DNA of 64,000 bases from Glaciozyma antarctica PI12 (taxonomy: Eukaryota; Basidiomycota; Microbotryomycetes; Kriegeriales; Camptobasidiaceae). Within the stretch, counting starts at the first letter, position 1; each line of letters starts with the position of its first letter. The stretch is taken from NCBI GenBank assembly GCA_002917775.1, contig KZ627148.1, positions 1,681,671 to 1,745,670 of the forward strand, read 5' to 3'. This document shows, piece after piece, positions 45,200 through 55,294 of this stretch. The notes beneath the pieces were generated by a model. The model ran no database searches, was not told the DNA's origin, and saw only the letters and a program-made list of their open reading frames with translations. The position numbers and the translations under genes were made by a program.

Positions 45200-45971
45200 A
45201 TGGAGACCCTCCTCCCCCTCGTCCCCATCTCAAGAACAGTACTCTACGCCGTCTTCCTGCTCTCCTCCCTCGTCGTTCTCTGCCTATCTGCCGCCCTCAT
45301 CCCCACCGGCATAAATATTGCAGGCTGTGCGCCCTCTCCGCCCTCTTCCTTCGTCTCAAGCTGACTCCTCTCCTCCTGCAGACGACTACCGACCAAGTGA
45401 CCAAGTGCCGTGGTCGCCAGCTTGCTCAGCCTCGCTCTCGTCACACCCCTGTAAGCTTCTACCGTGACACCTCTTCTGCCTCTCCCAGCTGACCTCGCGA
45501 GCGTAGTCACTTCATCTTCCATCGTAATCCCTCGACGCACGTTCTCAGCGCCATCTGGGTCGAGCTCGTCGTCCTCGGAGTTCTGAGCCTTCTTTACCTC
45601 GGAGGAGCTGTCGGTGCGTCTTTTGACTCCGGCTCTTTCACCCGGCTGATCTCTCTCTCCACAGCAATGGTCAAACACGTCCGAATCCTCTCCTACTGCA
45701 GCGGCTACAACGTACGTCTTCTTCTCCGACACAGCAAACGGTCCTCATCCCTTCGCAGATGTGCGGCGTCGATGACGCTCTCCAGGCCTTCAGCTGGCTC
45801 AACTGGGGGAGCTCGCTCCTCCTCGTCGTCCTCGTTGACTCCGTCACGTACTTGGAAAGGCGTCCCGGGATCTGGAAGGAACAATTCGGGGTACGGAGGA
45901 CGCAAAAGAGGGCGAAAGAGCGATTGGAAGACGAGGGGGAGGTTCAGATGGTGCGGCAGGAGGTGGCGTAG
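45200..45971 (+). CDS. Four-helix membrane protein (MARVEL/Sur7-like layout), apparent frame break
   Basis: A small polytopic membrane protein; I do not recognise the exact family, though the layout (four helices, small loops) is MARVEL-like. Exons are 45200-45326, 45382-45450, 45507-45613, 45665-45711 and 45759-45971 (TAG). Helix 1 is VLYAVFLLSSLVVLCLSAAL. Later helices are VASLLSLALVTPL, AIWVELVVLGVLSLLYLGGA and SWLNWGSSLLLVVLVDSVTY, and the charged C-terminal tail carries ERRPGIWKEQFG. Exon 1 enters exon 2 in the frame DYRPSDQV, but helix 2 is in the next frame, and the only way to join them is one missing base near 45405-45410 (one more G would suffice). No other splice choice keeps both. 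I treat it as a sequence error. Confidence 0.6.
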
Positions 45972-46062
45972 GACCTTGCGAAGCGAAAAGGTCTCTCGAG
46001 TGCGCGACAAGGACGGCTGAAATCTAACCCTAATACTTTACAACCTTCAGAGTAGACCCTCC

Positions 46063-48833
46063 CTACAAGTGCGCGCTCGTCGCTTTCGAAGCCGCGCTCC
46101 GGAGATCCTGGTCGATAAACTGAGCGATCGAATGCGCCGTCGACATGTTCTGCGTTCGCACGAAGACGATGAGCTCGCGCGCGCGCTAATGCGGTGGAAG
46201 CGACGTACGGTGATCATCGGATTGACGGCGGAAGCGGTAGGGAAGACGGACTGAGGAAGAGAAATCAGTGAGAGCGTGGAATGCGGAGGGATCGCTCGAC
46301 TCACCGCATCAGCGACGTACAGCCCCTCGGTTCCCCAGACCCTTCCGCGAGGGTCCACGGTGCTCGTCGACGGCTTCTTCCCCATCTGGCAACTGCACTC
46401 AAGCCATCAGCGACTCCTCCAAAACGGCGAACAAGCGCAAAAGCACGCACCTGCCCATCTGATGCGCACTGCCTAACGCCGTCCAGCTCCCCGCGACTCC
46501 TGCCTTCCGAACCTTCGCGACCCAATCGAGCCACTTGGGATCAGCGAGGTACGCATGACTTTCAGCGGGGTAGTAGTCCTCGACTCCCGCCTGAGCAGTG
46601 ACGATACGAGTCGCTCCTGCGGCGAGATGGATCTCGGCGGCTGCGAGGATACCCTCGAGGATGGATAGGCCGTCGTACGGGTCCAGCGAGTACTCCATGC
46701 GAGACATTCCGCGTTCGTCGAGGACGATTTGGCCCGCTGCCCGAGGCGAGGAATCAGCGGTGTTGAGAGAGGGGGGAGGTGGGGACGTACAGCCTCGGTC
46801 GCGAGCGATGCAGATGAGAGTGAAGGAGTTGTTGAACTGGATGAGCGCCTTCTTATGCTCCTTGCTGCTCGTCCATTTCTGGAACGATGCGGCGGTTCCT
46901 CCGGGGAACGACATGTTGACCTCGAGCTTGATGCCGTGGTGCGTTCCATCGCGGTTCTCGGCGACGTTGGAGACCTGCATAAATCATATCAGCAATGCCC
47001 TCGCAGCGAGAGGGAGGAATGTGTACAGCAGTCATGATGGAGCCCTCCCAAGGGTTGATCGCATGGTCGTAGTAGCCCGTCACGTACGAAGTCGGGTGCA
47101 GCCGCAAGTTCTTTCCGATCCTCGATCCCTTCAATCCGCTCTTGAGCAAGATCGCAGGGCTGTTGAGCGAACCACCAGAAACGACGACCGCCTCCTTCGC
47201 ACGAATGATGGCGAGCGTTCCGTCCTTCGCTTTGATGAGCGCACCGATGCAGCGGCGACGAGAGGCGGTAGGAGTGAACTTGTTGAGGTTCGTGGAGGTG
47301 GGAGTGAGGGAGGAGGTGGAGGAGGCGAAGAGGAGGCGCTCGACGGAGGTGTCGACGAGGAATTTGGCGCCGTGCTCGGCCGCGTCGCGGAGCCAGCTGA
47401 CGGGTCCGCTCTGCTTCTCGGAGTAGGGGCATCCAAAGCTGCAGAAGCCGCACGAGTGCTCATTTCCGCCCGTGTTTTGCTGCGAGAAGTCTGCGTCAGG
47501 ATCGCTCGACGAAAGACCAGCGAGAAAGACGCACGGGGATCGAGTCGACGTGGTACCCAAGCTTGCGACTCGAGTCGATGAGGATGTTGTTGGGCTTGCT
47601 GTGCTTGATGTGATCGGGCGAGACGCCCATCATCTTGCAGACGTGGTCCATCGACTCGGTGAACTCGCGCGAGAGGAAATGAGTGAGCCCGTGGTTCTTG
47701 GCCCAGTCTGCACGGCTGCGAAAAAAGAACGAGGGTCAACGCGAAGCTCGGGTGATAGAGCGAGAGCGTACATGTAGTGCGGGGGTCGGAAGGACGCCGA
47801 CCAGTTGACTGCGAAGCGAGATCAGTTTCCAGTCTTCGCACCGTCGCGAAAGCTCACCCGTCGTTCCTCCACCAAAGTTGGAGCCGGCCAAGACGTTGAC
47901 TCCTCCATCCTCGGTCGCCATAAGTCCCTTGTTCTCGTAAAGCGCCGCAAGTCCTTCCCTCGGCGTGCCCGTGAGCTCGGCAGGCTTGACGAACTGCCCC
48001 TTCTCGACGACCAGCGTCTTCCACCCCTTCCTCGACATCTCGGACGAGACTACTCCGCCTCCAGCTCCTGATCCGATGACGAGGATGTCCGTGTCGAGGT
48101 AGGTGTAGGGCGTGGAGATGGCCTCGAAGACGAAAGGGTAGGGAGCGCGAAGGCGTTCGGGGTTGAGAGCGCGAGTAGGGTCGCCGAGAGGGTATCCGAC
48201 CGCTTGAGGGACCTCGTCGTTCGAGGTGTAAGCGACGAAGAGAGCGATACCTGCGCCGATCGTGAGCTGGTGCGGCCTTGCGGGATCCAAGTGAGAACGT
48301 ACAGACGAATCCTCGGAACGCCTTTCGCAGCAGCAAGATTTTGGATTCCTTCCAGCTCTGGAGGACTCCTTCGCGCTCCTTTATCGTCAACTCGGGGAAC
48401 GGGCGACCATAGCCGGTCAAGAGGAGGGTACCGGCGCGAGTCGAGAGCAGGGACAAGGTCATCGTGAGCGCCTTGACGTTGGTCTGACTGAGCGCCTCGG
48501 AGAACTGGCTGGTGAGGGAGTCGATCGAGCCAGGGATCGACGAGTAGGGCGAGCGGACGAACGTCTCGACTGGGGAGACAGCTCAGTCAGTCGCCGGTCC
48601 TCGAGGATCGAAAGAGAGGACGTACCTCGAGCCCGCTGCCAGGCTGGAGCATCGGCAGGCATAGCTGCGAGGATCTCTGCTGCCTCGCCGCCTTCGTGGC
48701 CCTGGAAAGCCGCATCGCAGAGTGCGGTAAGCACGACGAGCTGGTTCGCGGAGAAGTCGGCCGTTGGCGTGGGGGCAGACACTGAGCCCTGGGTCAGAGG
48801 GTGGGCGGAGCTCAGCAGCAGCTGTTACTCACT
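46063..48833 (-). CDS. Long-chain fatty alcohol oxidase (FAO-type GMC oxidoreductase)
   Basis: An FAD-dependent GMC oxidoreductase that oxidises long-chain alcohols to aldehydes with O2, normally in peroxisomes or ER, in omega-oxidation of fatty acids and alkanes. The start codon is split: A at 48833, then TG at 48781-48780. Exons are 48833, 48781-48626, 48569-48307, 48266-47858, 47808-47772, 47715-47535, 47479-47027, 46974-46791, 46736-46451, 46392-46305, 46250-46209 and 46149-46063 (TAG), 2,187 nt, 728 residues. Motifs: FAD Rossmann DTDILVIGSGAGGGVVSSEM, GSNFGGGTTVNWSASF, the substrate-domain block SCGFCSFGCPYSEKQ, the catalytic HQMGSCQMG and the C-terminal GLYVADASVFPTASAVNPM. Length and domain order fit the FAO family (AOX/FaoI). 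No C-terminal PTS1 is obvious (ends SAHL). Confidence 0.9.
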
Positions 48834-49328
48834 GTTCTTGGTGTTCCTAAGAGAGTCAACCGTCCTCTCCCCCTCGAGCTCCCCTCCAAGTTCCTCCCCG
48901 CAGCCCGAACCCGAGCAGCGGGGACTGAAGACGCCGGCCCCCTGTCTTTGCGCTTCGCAATCGCAAGCCTTGAAGACCTCACCTTGACCTCAACCTTGAC
49001 CTCACCGCAAGAAGGAACAGGAACCGCGACGACGGGAACAAGTGGGAGAGAACAGCCGCTTTGCGGGTTCCGTGAGGAAAGAGCGCGGAGCGGCGAGCGC
49101 TGAGCACAGACGACGAGCTGGGAGGAGCAGAGGACAGCGAACGACGTGAATGAAGAGCTTCAAAGAGCTTCAGCTCTTCAAATTGAGAGGGAGCTGCATC
49201 GAAGAGTTGCGAGCGAGCTGGGAGCATTCTCCTCTCGAGACTCTTCCGATATCATCGTTGCCAGTTGTACACTAGACACGTCCACAATGCAATATAAAAA
49301 AAGAGGGCAAAGAGGGCGCAAAGCGCAA
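48834..49328. promoter_or_regulatory. FAO promoter and leader; 3' flank of the Sec14-like gene
   Basis: Both neighbours lie on the minus strand. The interval must hold the FAO promoter, its non-coding first exon ending AAGAACA at 48833, and the terminator side of the Sec14-like gene. No clear TATA box or oleate-response element is seen. Confidence 0.45.
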
Positions 49329-51662
49329 TCACTTCATCTTCTTGAGCTCCTGCTGAGCCTGCGCCATGGCGAGCAACGACTGCTCGCGACAAGTCTCGTA
49401 CCCCTGTACCTCCCACTCGCCCTCACTGCGCTCTCCTTCCCCACTGGGGTACTCGAAGAACACAAGACCGTTTCCAACAATGTTTCCGTTCCTGCGTTCA
49501 AACGTCAGCGACGAACGAGCGAGGACGGCGAGAGACGACGTACCGGTGGTAAGCTCCGCGACCGCGGATGTACGGATCAAGCTCAAAGTATTGTGCTCGG
49601 AGCTTGAGGACGACCAGCTCGCGCTGTTTGGTCGCTTTGAGGTTCTCAGAAACGCACCACGCCCGAGTTGCAGTTTGGTACTCGTCGACGAGAGCGTCGC
49701 GCTCGCCTTGCACCTTCTTTCGGCCTTGGACGTCGCTGCGTTGAAAAGGTCAGCTTCCGGGTCGCAAACTCAGACGAGCGGACGTACAACTGAGGAGCGT
49801 TCTCACCAGGAACGACGGGAGGGTACTTCCACGTCCATTCGGAAGCGCCGCCGAGAGATTTGACGAGATGGCTCTTGTCGATATGGACGAGGAGGTCGTC
49901 CGTGTTCTTGGTCATTTCGACCTTGTTGCGAACGACGGGGTCGAGCATGGGTCCGAGGAGCTTCCAGATGCCTTGGAAGACCCTGCGTGCGGAGGATTAG
50001 CGAGGCGCGACCGCCTGAGGGCCCGAGATTGGCGTACCAAGGAGCTGTGCAGGGGTCGTTAGCTGAGAAGATGATGATAGTGGATGAGGAGCGTACCATT
50101 GTGGATAAGCATAACGTTCAACGACTCGGGGTAGTAGGCCTGAGGAGGAAGCAGGGTCAGCTCGTGGTCGGCGAGCGCGAACTGGCAGGGGCGACGCACC
50201 TCGAGGCACTTGACGATAAAAAGAATGCAGCGCCAATCCATCTGTATCGAGAGCAGAGTCAGCCGCCTGTTGTGCGTGAAGGAGGAGAAGCGAACGTTTC
50301 GGATTCCGAAACCTGTCATGTCAAAGACCTGCGTTTTTCGTCAGCGCCTGAATCCTGACTGCGATGGGAAGTGAGAGCTTACCATGACGATCTTGTCGAC
50401 GGGAGGCGCGAACAAGCACCGGTTCGACTCCATCTGGAAAATAACAAAGTCCTCGAGAGCCTTGGGCGACTGTGTGGGGATTAACGTCAGTTCAGCTCTG
50501 GTGGCTCGGTTGAATTGAGCGAACCTGATCAAAAGTCCTATGCTTGGCGACGTGCACGTAGCTGGAGAGGGATGAGATCGTCAGCGAGAGTACGTTCTGC
50601 CAGGCGGTAGACTCGACGAACATGACGGGTCGGCCGTAGCGATCCGTTCCTTGAGTGTAAGTCTTGCCAATCTCCTACGAAGTCATGTATAGGTGAGTGC
50701 GAGTTTTCCTGGCGCCGATGGAAACGCACCATCTGCCTGATGAACCCATCGGCCGACGACATTCCCTCTTCTCCCTTCTCAAAGATCTTCTCGACATCGC
50801 CAGCTGCAGGAAATCAGTCAGATGGAAGCTTGACTGCTGAAGCAGCATATCAGCTCACACATTCGCCACTGCGTGAGTTGATCCCGTCAGCAAAACGCCA
50901 CTCGTGCGAAGCGAAGGAACGAACCTTGATGCACGCGCAGAGCTGGATCGGTGGGCGTCAGCAGTTGCAGTCAGGTGATCTGAGGGCAAGCTCACCATGG
51001 CAACACCAGCAGTCACAGACCACTTGCGTGCACGAAGGAATCGCAGCACAATGCTGTCGGGGTCGTCCATCGCAACCTTGAGTACGAGCGAGATCATCAG
51101 CGATGTCGCTCGTGCTGAGAGCGAGACAATATGTACCATGCGCCAGAAAGACTCCATAAACTTGATGCTTCCATCTGGTGCGAAAGCCAGATCAGCAACA
51201 ACGAAAGAGGGGCAGGGGGAATGAACGAACACTCTTGGAAAGCAGCCTGCGCGTCGGCAGTCTCGCGCTGAGCACGTAGGAGCTCCTTTGCATTATCATC
51301 CTACGTTCCTCACACTCGTCAGCTTCCTTCCTTGACCTCCCCTCCCCTGGTACATACCTTGGGGATACTCCCCCCAGCAAGCTCCTTGTCGCTCAGCGGC
51401 GGTCCCGTCGCCAATCCACTTCCATGCTTCGGCGCAGCATCAACGAGCCTGAACAGCTCAACCCAAGTAGCCTGTACAATCATCCAACATCAGCCAGCGA
51501 TCCTCGCGGCCATTTGCGTGCCCGAAACGCACCTTGAGCGTCTTCTCTTGATCGGGCGTGAGCTTGCCGACGACTCCTTCAGCTGTGGCGGGACGTTAGC
51601 GTGGGCTTGTAAGTACGGGTGAGGCACGCACTGGGTAGGGGGTTGGCTTGTCCGGCGACCAT
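49329..51662 (-). CDS. Sec14-like CRAL-TRIO lipid transfer protein
   Basis: A CRAL-TRIO domain protein of the Sec14 type, which binds and exchanges phospholipids such as phosphatidylinositol at cytosolic membrane faces. I find 19 exons: 51662-51632, 51582-51533, 51471-51358, 51300-51231, 51174-51137, 51076-50996, 50942-50925, 50868-50859, 50803-50730, 50674-50613, 50561-50525, 50469-50383, 50328-50296, 50241-50200, 50139-50097, 50044-50038, 49982-49788, 49735-49544 and 49491-49329. They total 1,347 nt (448 residues) in phase. The CRAL-TRIO N domain has DDPDSIVLRFLRARKWSV; the lipid-binding domain has ALEDFVIFQMESNRCLF, VDKIVMVFDMTGFGIRN, YYPESLNVMLIHNAPWVF and DDLLVHIDKSHLVKSLGG. The C-terminal part forms a GOLD-like strand-rich extension (YHRNGNIVGNGLVFFEYP). 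Two exons are 10 and 7 bases long. Confidence 0.88.
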
Positions 51663-52943
51663 GGTTCGTTCGACAGAGGTGGGCGGAGGTCGGTGAGGTG
51701 GACTGGGCAAGGAGACGTCAGTCCGTCAGCGGCTGGCTCCCTGGTGCAGGTACCAACTTACGGTAGAAGGCTGCCTAGGTGCTCGAGAGAGCAAGTGACG
51801 GAAGAGAAGAGCGGCTTCCCCAGAATCGAGCTCGAGCGGCCTGAAGTCCACCGCGAAGTCACCGCGATCTTGAATTGGAATTGCGCGGGCGGCCTTCGCT
51901 CTTCGTCGTTACGAAAGGAGACTCGACTGCTGCTTCTCTAAAGTACGTCGTTTATGCACAGAACGACCGAAGAAAATGAGGCAGGGAACGCGAAAAAAAG
52001 AAGCTCGAAAATCGAGCCGGCTGCTATGGACCACCTCAGAGTCGCGCCTCCAGTAAAGCAGGTCCCGCACTAGGTGAATCAACGCACGGCAGAGATATTA
52101 AGAAAGAGGTCGCAAGACGCCTCGCGAGAGAGGCGCGAAATCGGGACGCAGGAGCAGCGCACGTCGAAGCAGAGACCTTCGTGCTAGAACGCGGCGACCG
52201 GTGTTCCTGCCTCTGTGTGCTGCTCTTCCAAGCGCAGCTGAAGGAAATCAAAGTCGATTGCGAAGTCGTAATGAAAGTCCAGGTGCGCGTCCACCCAGCA
52301 CTGTCCGCACCTTCGCAGAAGGCGAGGCCGAGAATCCCGCGAGAGGCGATGGAGCAAGACCCACGAGGGCGCGTTACGCGCGGAGAGTCTAGTTCGTGAT
52401 TGGAAGAGGGATCACAGTTCTAAGAGCAGGAAGTCGAGCAGGATGGATGGAAAGCAGGTCCCAAAAGCAGGTCCAGTCGAGCTGTCGCCCTGCGGCCCCT
52501 CGAAATTGTATCGCAACCGACAGATATGACTCCTTCCCTCCAGGAGCGCCAGCGAGTGACGAGGAGGTGCGGAGCAGACCTCGCAGGCGCCACCCCGCGC
52601 CGCGACTGGTCCGTTCGAGGTTGGACCTAGCGCCGCAAGGCCGACAGAAGCGGCAGCTGCCAGAGGAAGACGCAGGGCACTTCGAGACTCCTGGAGCAGT
52701 CATTGATGTCCACCACGCTGGAGATGAGCCGGGGAAGGTGAATGGTCGAAGAGAAAGAGCAACACGCGCCGGGGAACCTCTCATCTCCTCCTTCCACCCT
52801 ACCAGCCTTCGGCGCACTCGCCTCCTTAAGCCCAAGAAGCACCTGGACCCGGCCCACCACACCTCGCGAACGCCACACCTTCTCCGACCCATCCGCCGAG
52901 CCTCACAGCTTCCCAGCGCCTTCAAGGTGCACTCCCTCCGCCA
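51663..52943. other. 1.28-kb divergent stretch without a supported gene
   Basis: The Sec14-like gene (minus) and the SWD1 gene (plus) start on either side. Open frames occur on both strands near 52389-52950 but overlap each other and show no motif; they look like GC-driven shadows. Tandem GCGAGAG/CTCGCG-type short repeats occur near 52110-52150. Promoters for both genes must be here; no TATA box is clear. Confidence 0.5.
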
Positions 52944-55089
52944 ATGAACCTTGAGCTCCTAAGTGCGCTCCCCGAGCTCCCCAACCTCTCCCAGCAGCTC
53001 ACCTCGAGCTCTCGTAGATCCCTTCGCGCAGGACTTCCCCGAAAACTTCGAGACCTCCATCGAGGCCGCCGCGCTCTGCACGCGCTTCAACCCGCACGGC
53101 ACCTTTGCTGGCCACTTTCTCGCGGTGGGCAGGCTGGATGGAGTAGTCGTCGTGCTGGATTTCGAGACGAAGGGGATCGTGAGGTGGTTGGAGGGGCATG
53201 TCAAGGCCGTCACGACCGTTTGGTGAGTCGAAGCTTGGGTGCTTTCGGGGATGCTGTTAGGGAACGACGCAGCTAAGCAGGAGCTGGGATGAACTTACTG
53301 AAAGGCGAGTGTGCTACGGACGCGCACCGAGCTGCAGGCGTCTCCAGCAGCTCATCCTCGTCGGCACCAAACTACATACGCTGACCTTGCCTCCTCCTGC
53401 TCCAGCTGGTCCCACAACTCTCGCTACCTCCTCACCGCCTCTCGAGACTGGAACGCAATCATTTGGGACCTCTCTGCTGCTGCTTCGAGCGCGCCAGAAG
53501 GAGAACGGCGCGACACGGTTCGATTCGACGCGCCGGTTACCAGCGCGCATTTACATCCTCGGAACAGGTACGTCTCGGGAGCTGAACGCGGCGGGAAGGA
53601 GGAGCTGATGTATTTTGTGATGCAGCAAGATGCTTATCGTCACTTTACATGCTCAGGTGCAACCAGTCTTCGTCGACTTGCGATCAGAAGTCGGAGGGAG
53701 ATGGGAGCTCTCAGCCGAGACGACGCCGGAGGTGAACGGAGAGGAGGAGGAGGAAGAAGAAGAGGAGGGAACGAAGAAGTTCAGGTGCGTCTTGGTACCG
53801 TGTGCTGCCGAGGGAGGGGTGCTGATCTGACCTCCCCATCGCAGAGAGATTGCGACGATCTGCCGGTTCAATCCTCGGGGCGACCTCATCTACGTCGGCA
53901 CCTCGAAGGGCAACATCAACATCTGGGACGTGCAAACGAAACAAGTGAGTCGTTTGCATTTGCAGTCACCGAGAGCGCGCCTCGCTGACCTCGCTTCGCA
54001 GTTCCTTTGGTCCGAGAACACTGGCAGCAATTCGACCATCAAGCACATGGAATTCGACCAGAAGGGATCGTAGGTCGTCGGCCGTGTCAAAGTGCTCATC
54101 GCTAACGATCTCTGCAACAGCGCCCTCGTTATCAACTCCAACGACCGCTGTATTCGCGTCCTTCGCCTTCTCCCTCCAGAAGCGGCCTCTCCTCGCGAAG
54201 ACGAACCTCCTCGCCCTCCTCGCGTTCCTTTCTTCGAGATCCAACACCGATTCCAAGATCTCGTCAACCGCACACCCTGGAACGGATGCGGGTTCTCGCA
54301 GGATGGCGAGTACATCATCGGCGGTGCGTTCCTCCTCGCTCGTCCTTCGAGCGTGCGACTGACCTTGACGATCGCAGGTGCTGGACACAAGGCATCGCAC
54401 AACATCTACATCTGGGATCGCGAGTCCGGAGGGCTGCTCAAGATCCTCGAAGGGCCTAAAGACCCGCTCGAGGACCTCGACGTGCGTCTTCTCCTTCGCC
54501 TTCGCAACACGAATTCTGATCTCTCCTCGGATAGTGGCACCCCATACGACCTCTCATCGCGTCCGTCTCGTCGCTCGGCTTGATCCACATCTGGGTGACG
54601 GGCATCACGGAGAACTGGAGTGCGTACGCGCCAGGTTTCGAGGAGCTGGACGAGAACGTAGAGTACCAAGAGAAGGAGGACGAGTTCGACATCGTGCGTT
54701 TCTCCCCTCTTCCCATTTAACCTACTAACGCGCTCTCGGGTACAAAGGAAGACGAATCCGTCATCAAGCGTCGAAAAGCCGACGAACAAGATCGCCCCGT
54801 CGACATCCTCACGATCCACCGTCCTCGCTCCGCCTCCCCCATCGGCATCCCCGACGAAGCCTTCGACAAATTCATGTCTCGCGACCCAGATGACGACGAC
54901 AACCCCGCGTTCTACCCGCCGCCAGAGCTCGAGGAGTACTATGAGATGGAGGAGGAGGTCGCGCCGCAGGTGCTCGGGTTCACCGGGGTGCAGCAAGTCG
55001 TGCAGGCGGAGGATACGGGGAACATCTCGGAGGAACTGTATGCGCCCCAAGTGGAGGAGGGGAGTAGGAGGAAGAAGGGGAGACGATGA
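52944..55089 (+). CDS. SWD1: COMPASS subunit Swd1/RBBP5 (WD40)
   Basis: Swd1 (RBBP5 in animals) is a core WD40 subunit of the Set1/COMPASS histone H3K4 methyltransferase. Exons are 52944-52962, 53018-53222, 53406-53567, 53626-53784, 53845-53944, 54002-54069, 54121-54323, 54378-54481, 54535-54693 and 54748-55089 (TGA), 1,521 nt, 506 residues. The N-terminus MNLELLNPFAQDFPENFET and GIVRWLEGHVKAVTTVCW are diagnostic. Repeats continue with LLTASRDWNAIIWDLS, LIYVGTSKGNINIWDVQTKQ and SHNIYIWDRESGGLLKILEG, then the family's ITENWSAYAPGFEELDENVE block. The tail is acidic with ENVEYQEKEDEFDI and ends in a basic KKGRR. A glutamate run (about 53740-53775) interrupts one blade. The second intron (53223-53405) is long for this genome. 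Confidence 0.93.
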
Positions 55090-55294
55090 AGTCTTGCAAG
55101 CGGAAGTTCCTTCGTATTCTCTCGTCTCTCGCAGTGCGATAGAACGCGTTGTTCTCGTCGAGCGAGGAAATGAATGTGCGAGGGAGCTTTGTGCCCCATT
55201 GGCCATCATCGAGTGCATACACAGCCGCGCTCTTCTCGCCAACTTGCTCCCTCGCCCACCAGCATCTTCAATCTATTGTTCGTTTGGGATCGCT
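55090..55294. other. Convergent 3' gap between SWD1 and the methyltransferase gene
   Basis: About 205 bases of tail-to-tail sequence with no coding signal. Confidence 0.5.

Noticed and set aside
52389-52950. Overlapping plus and minus frames upstream of SWD1
   Set aside because: Both directions are open at once, composition is random-like, and no splice or family evidence supports either.
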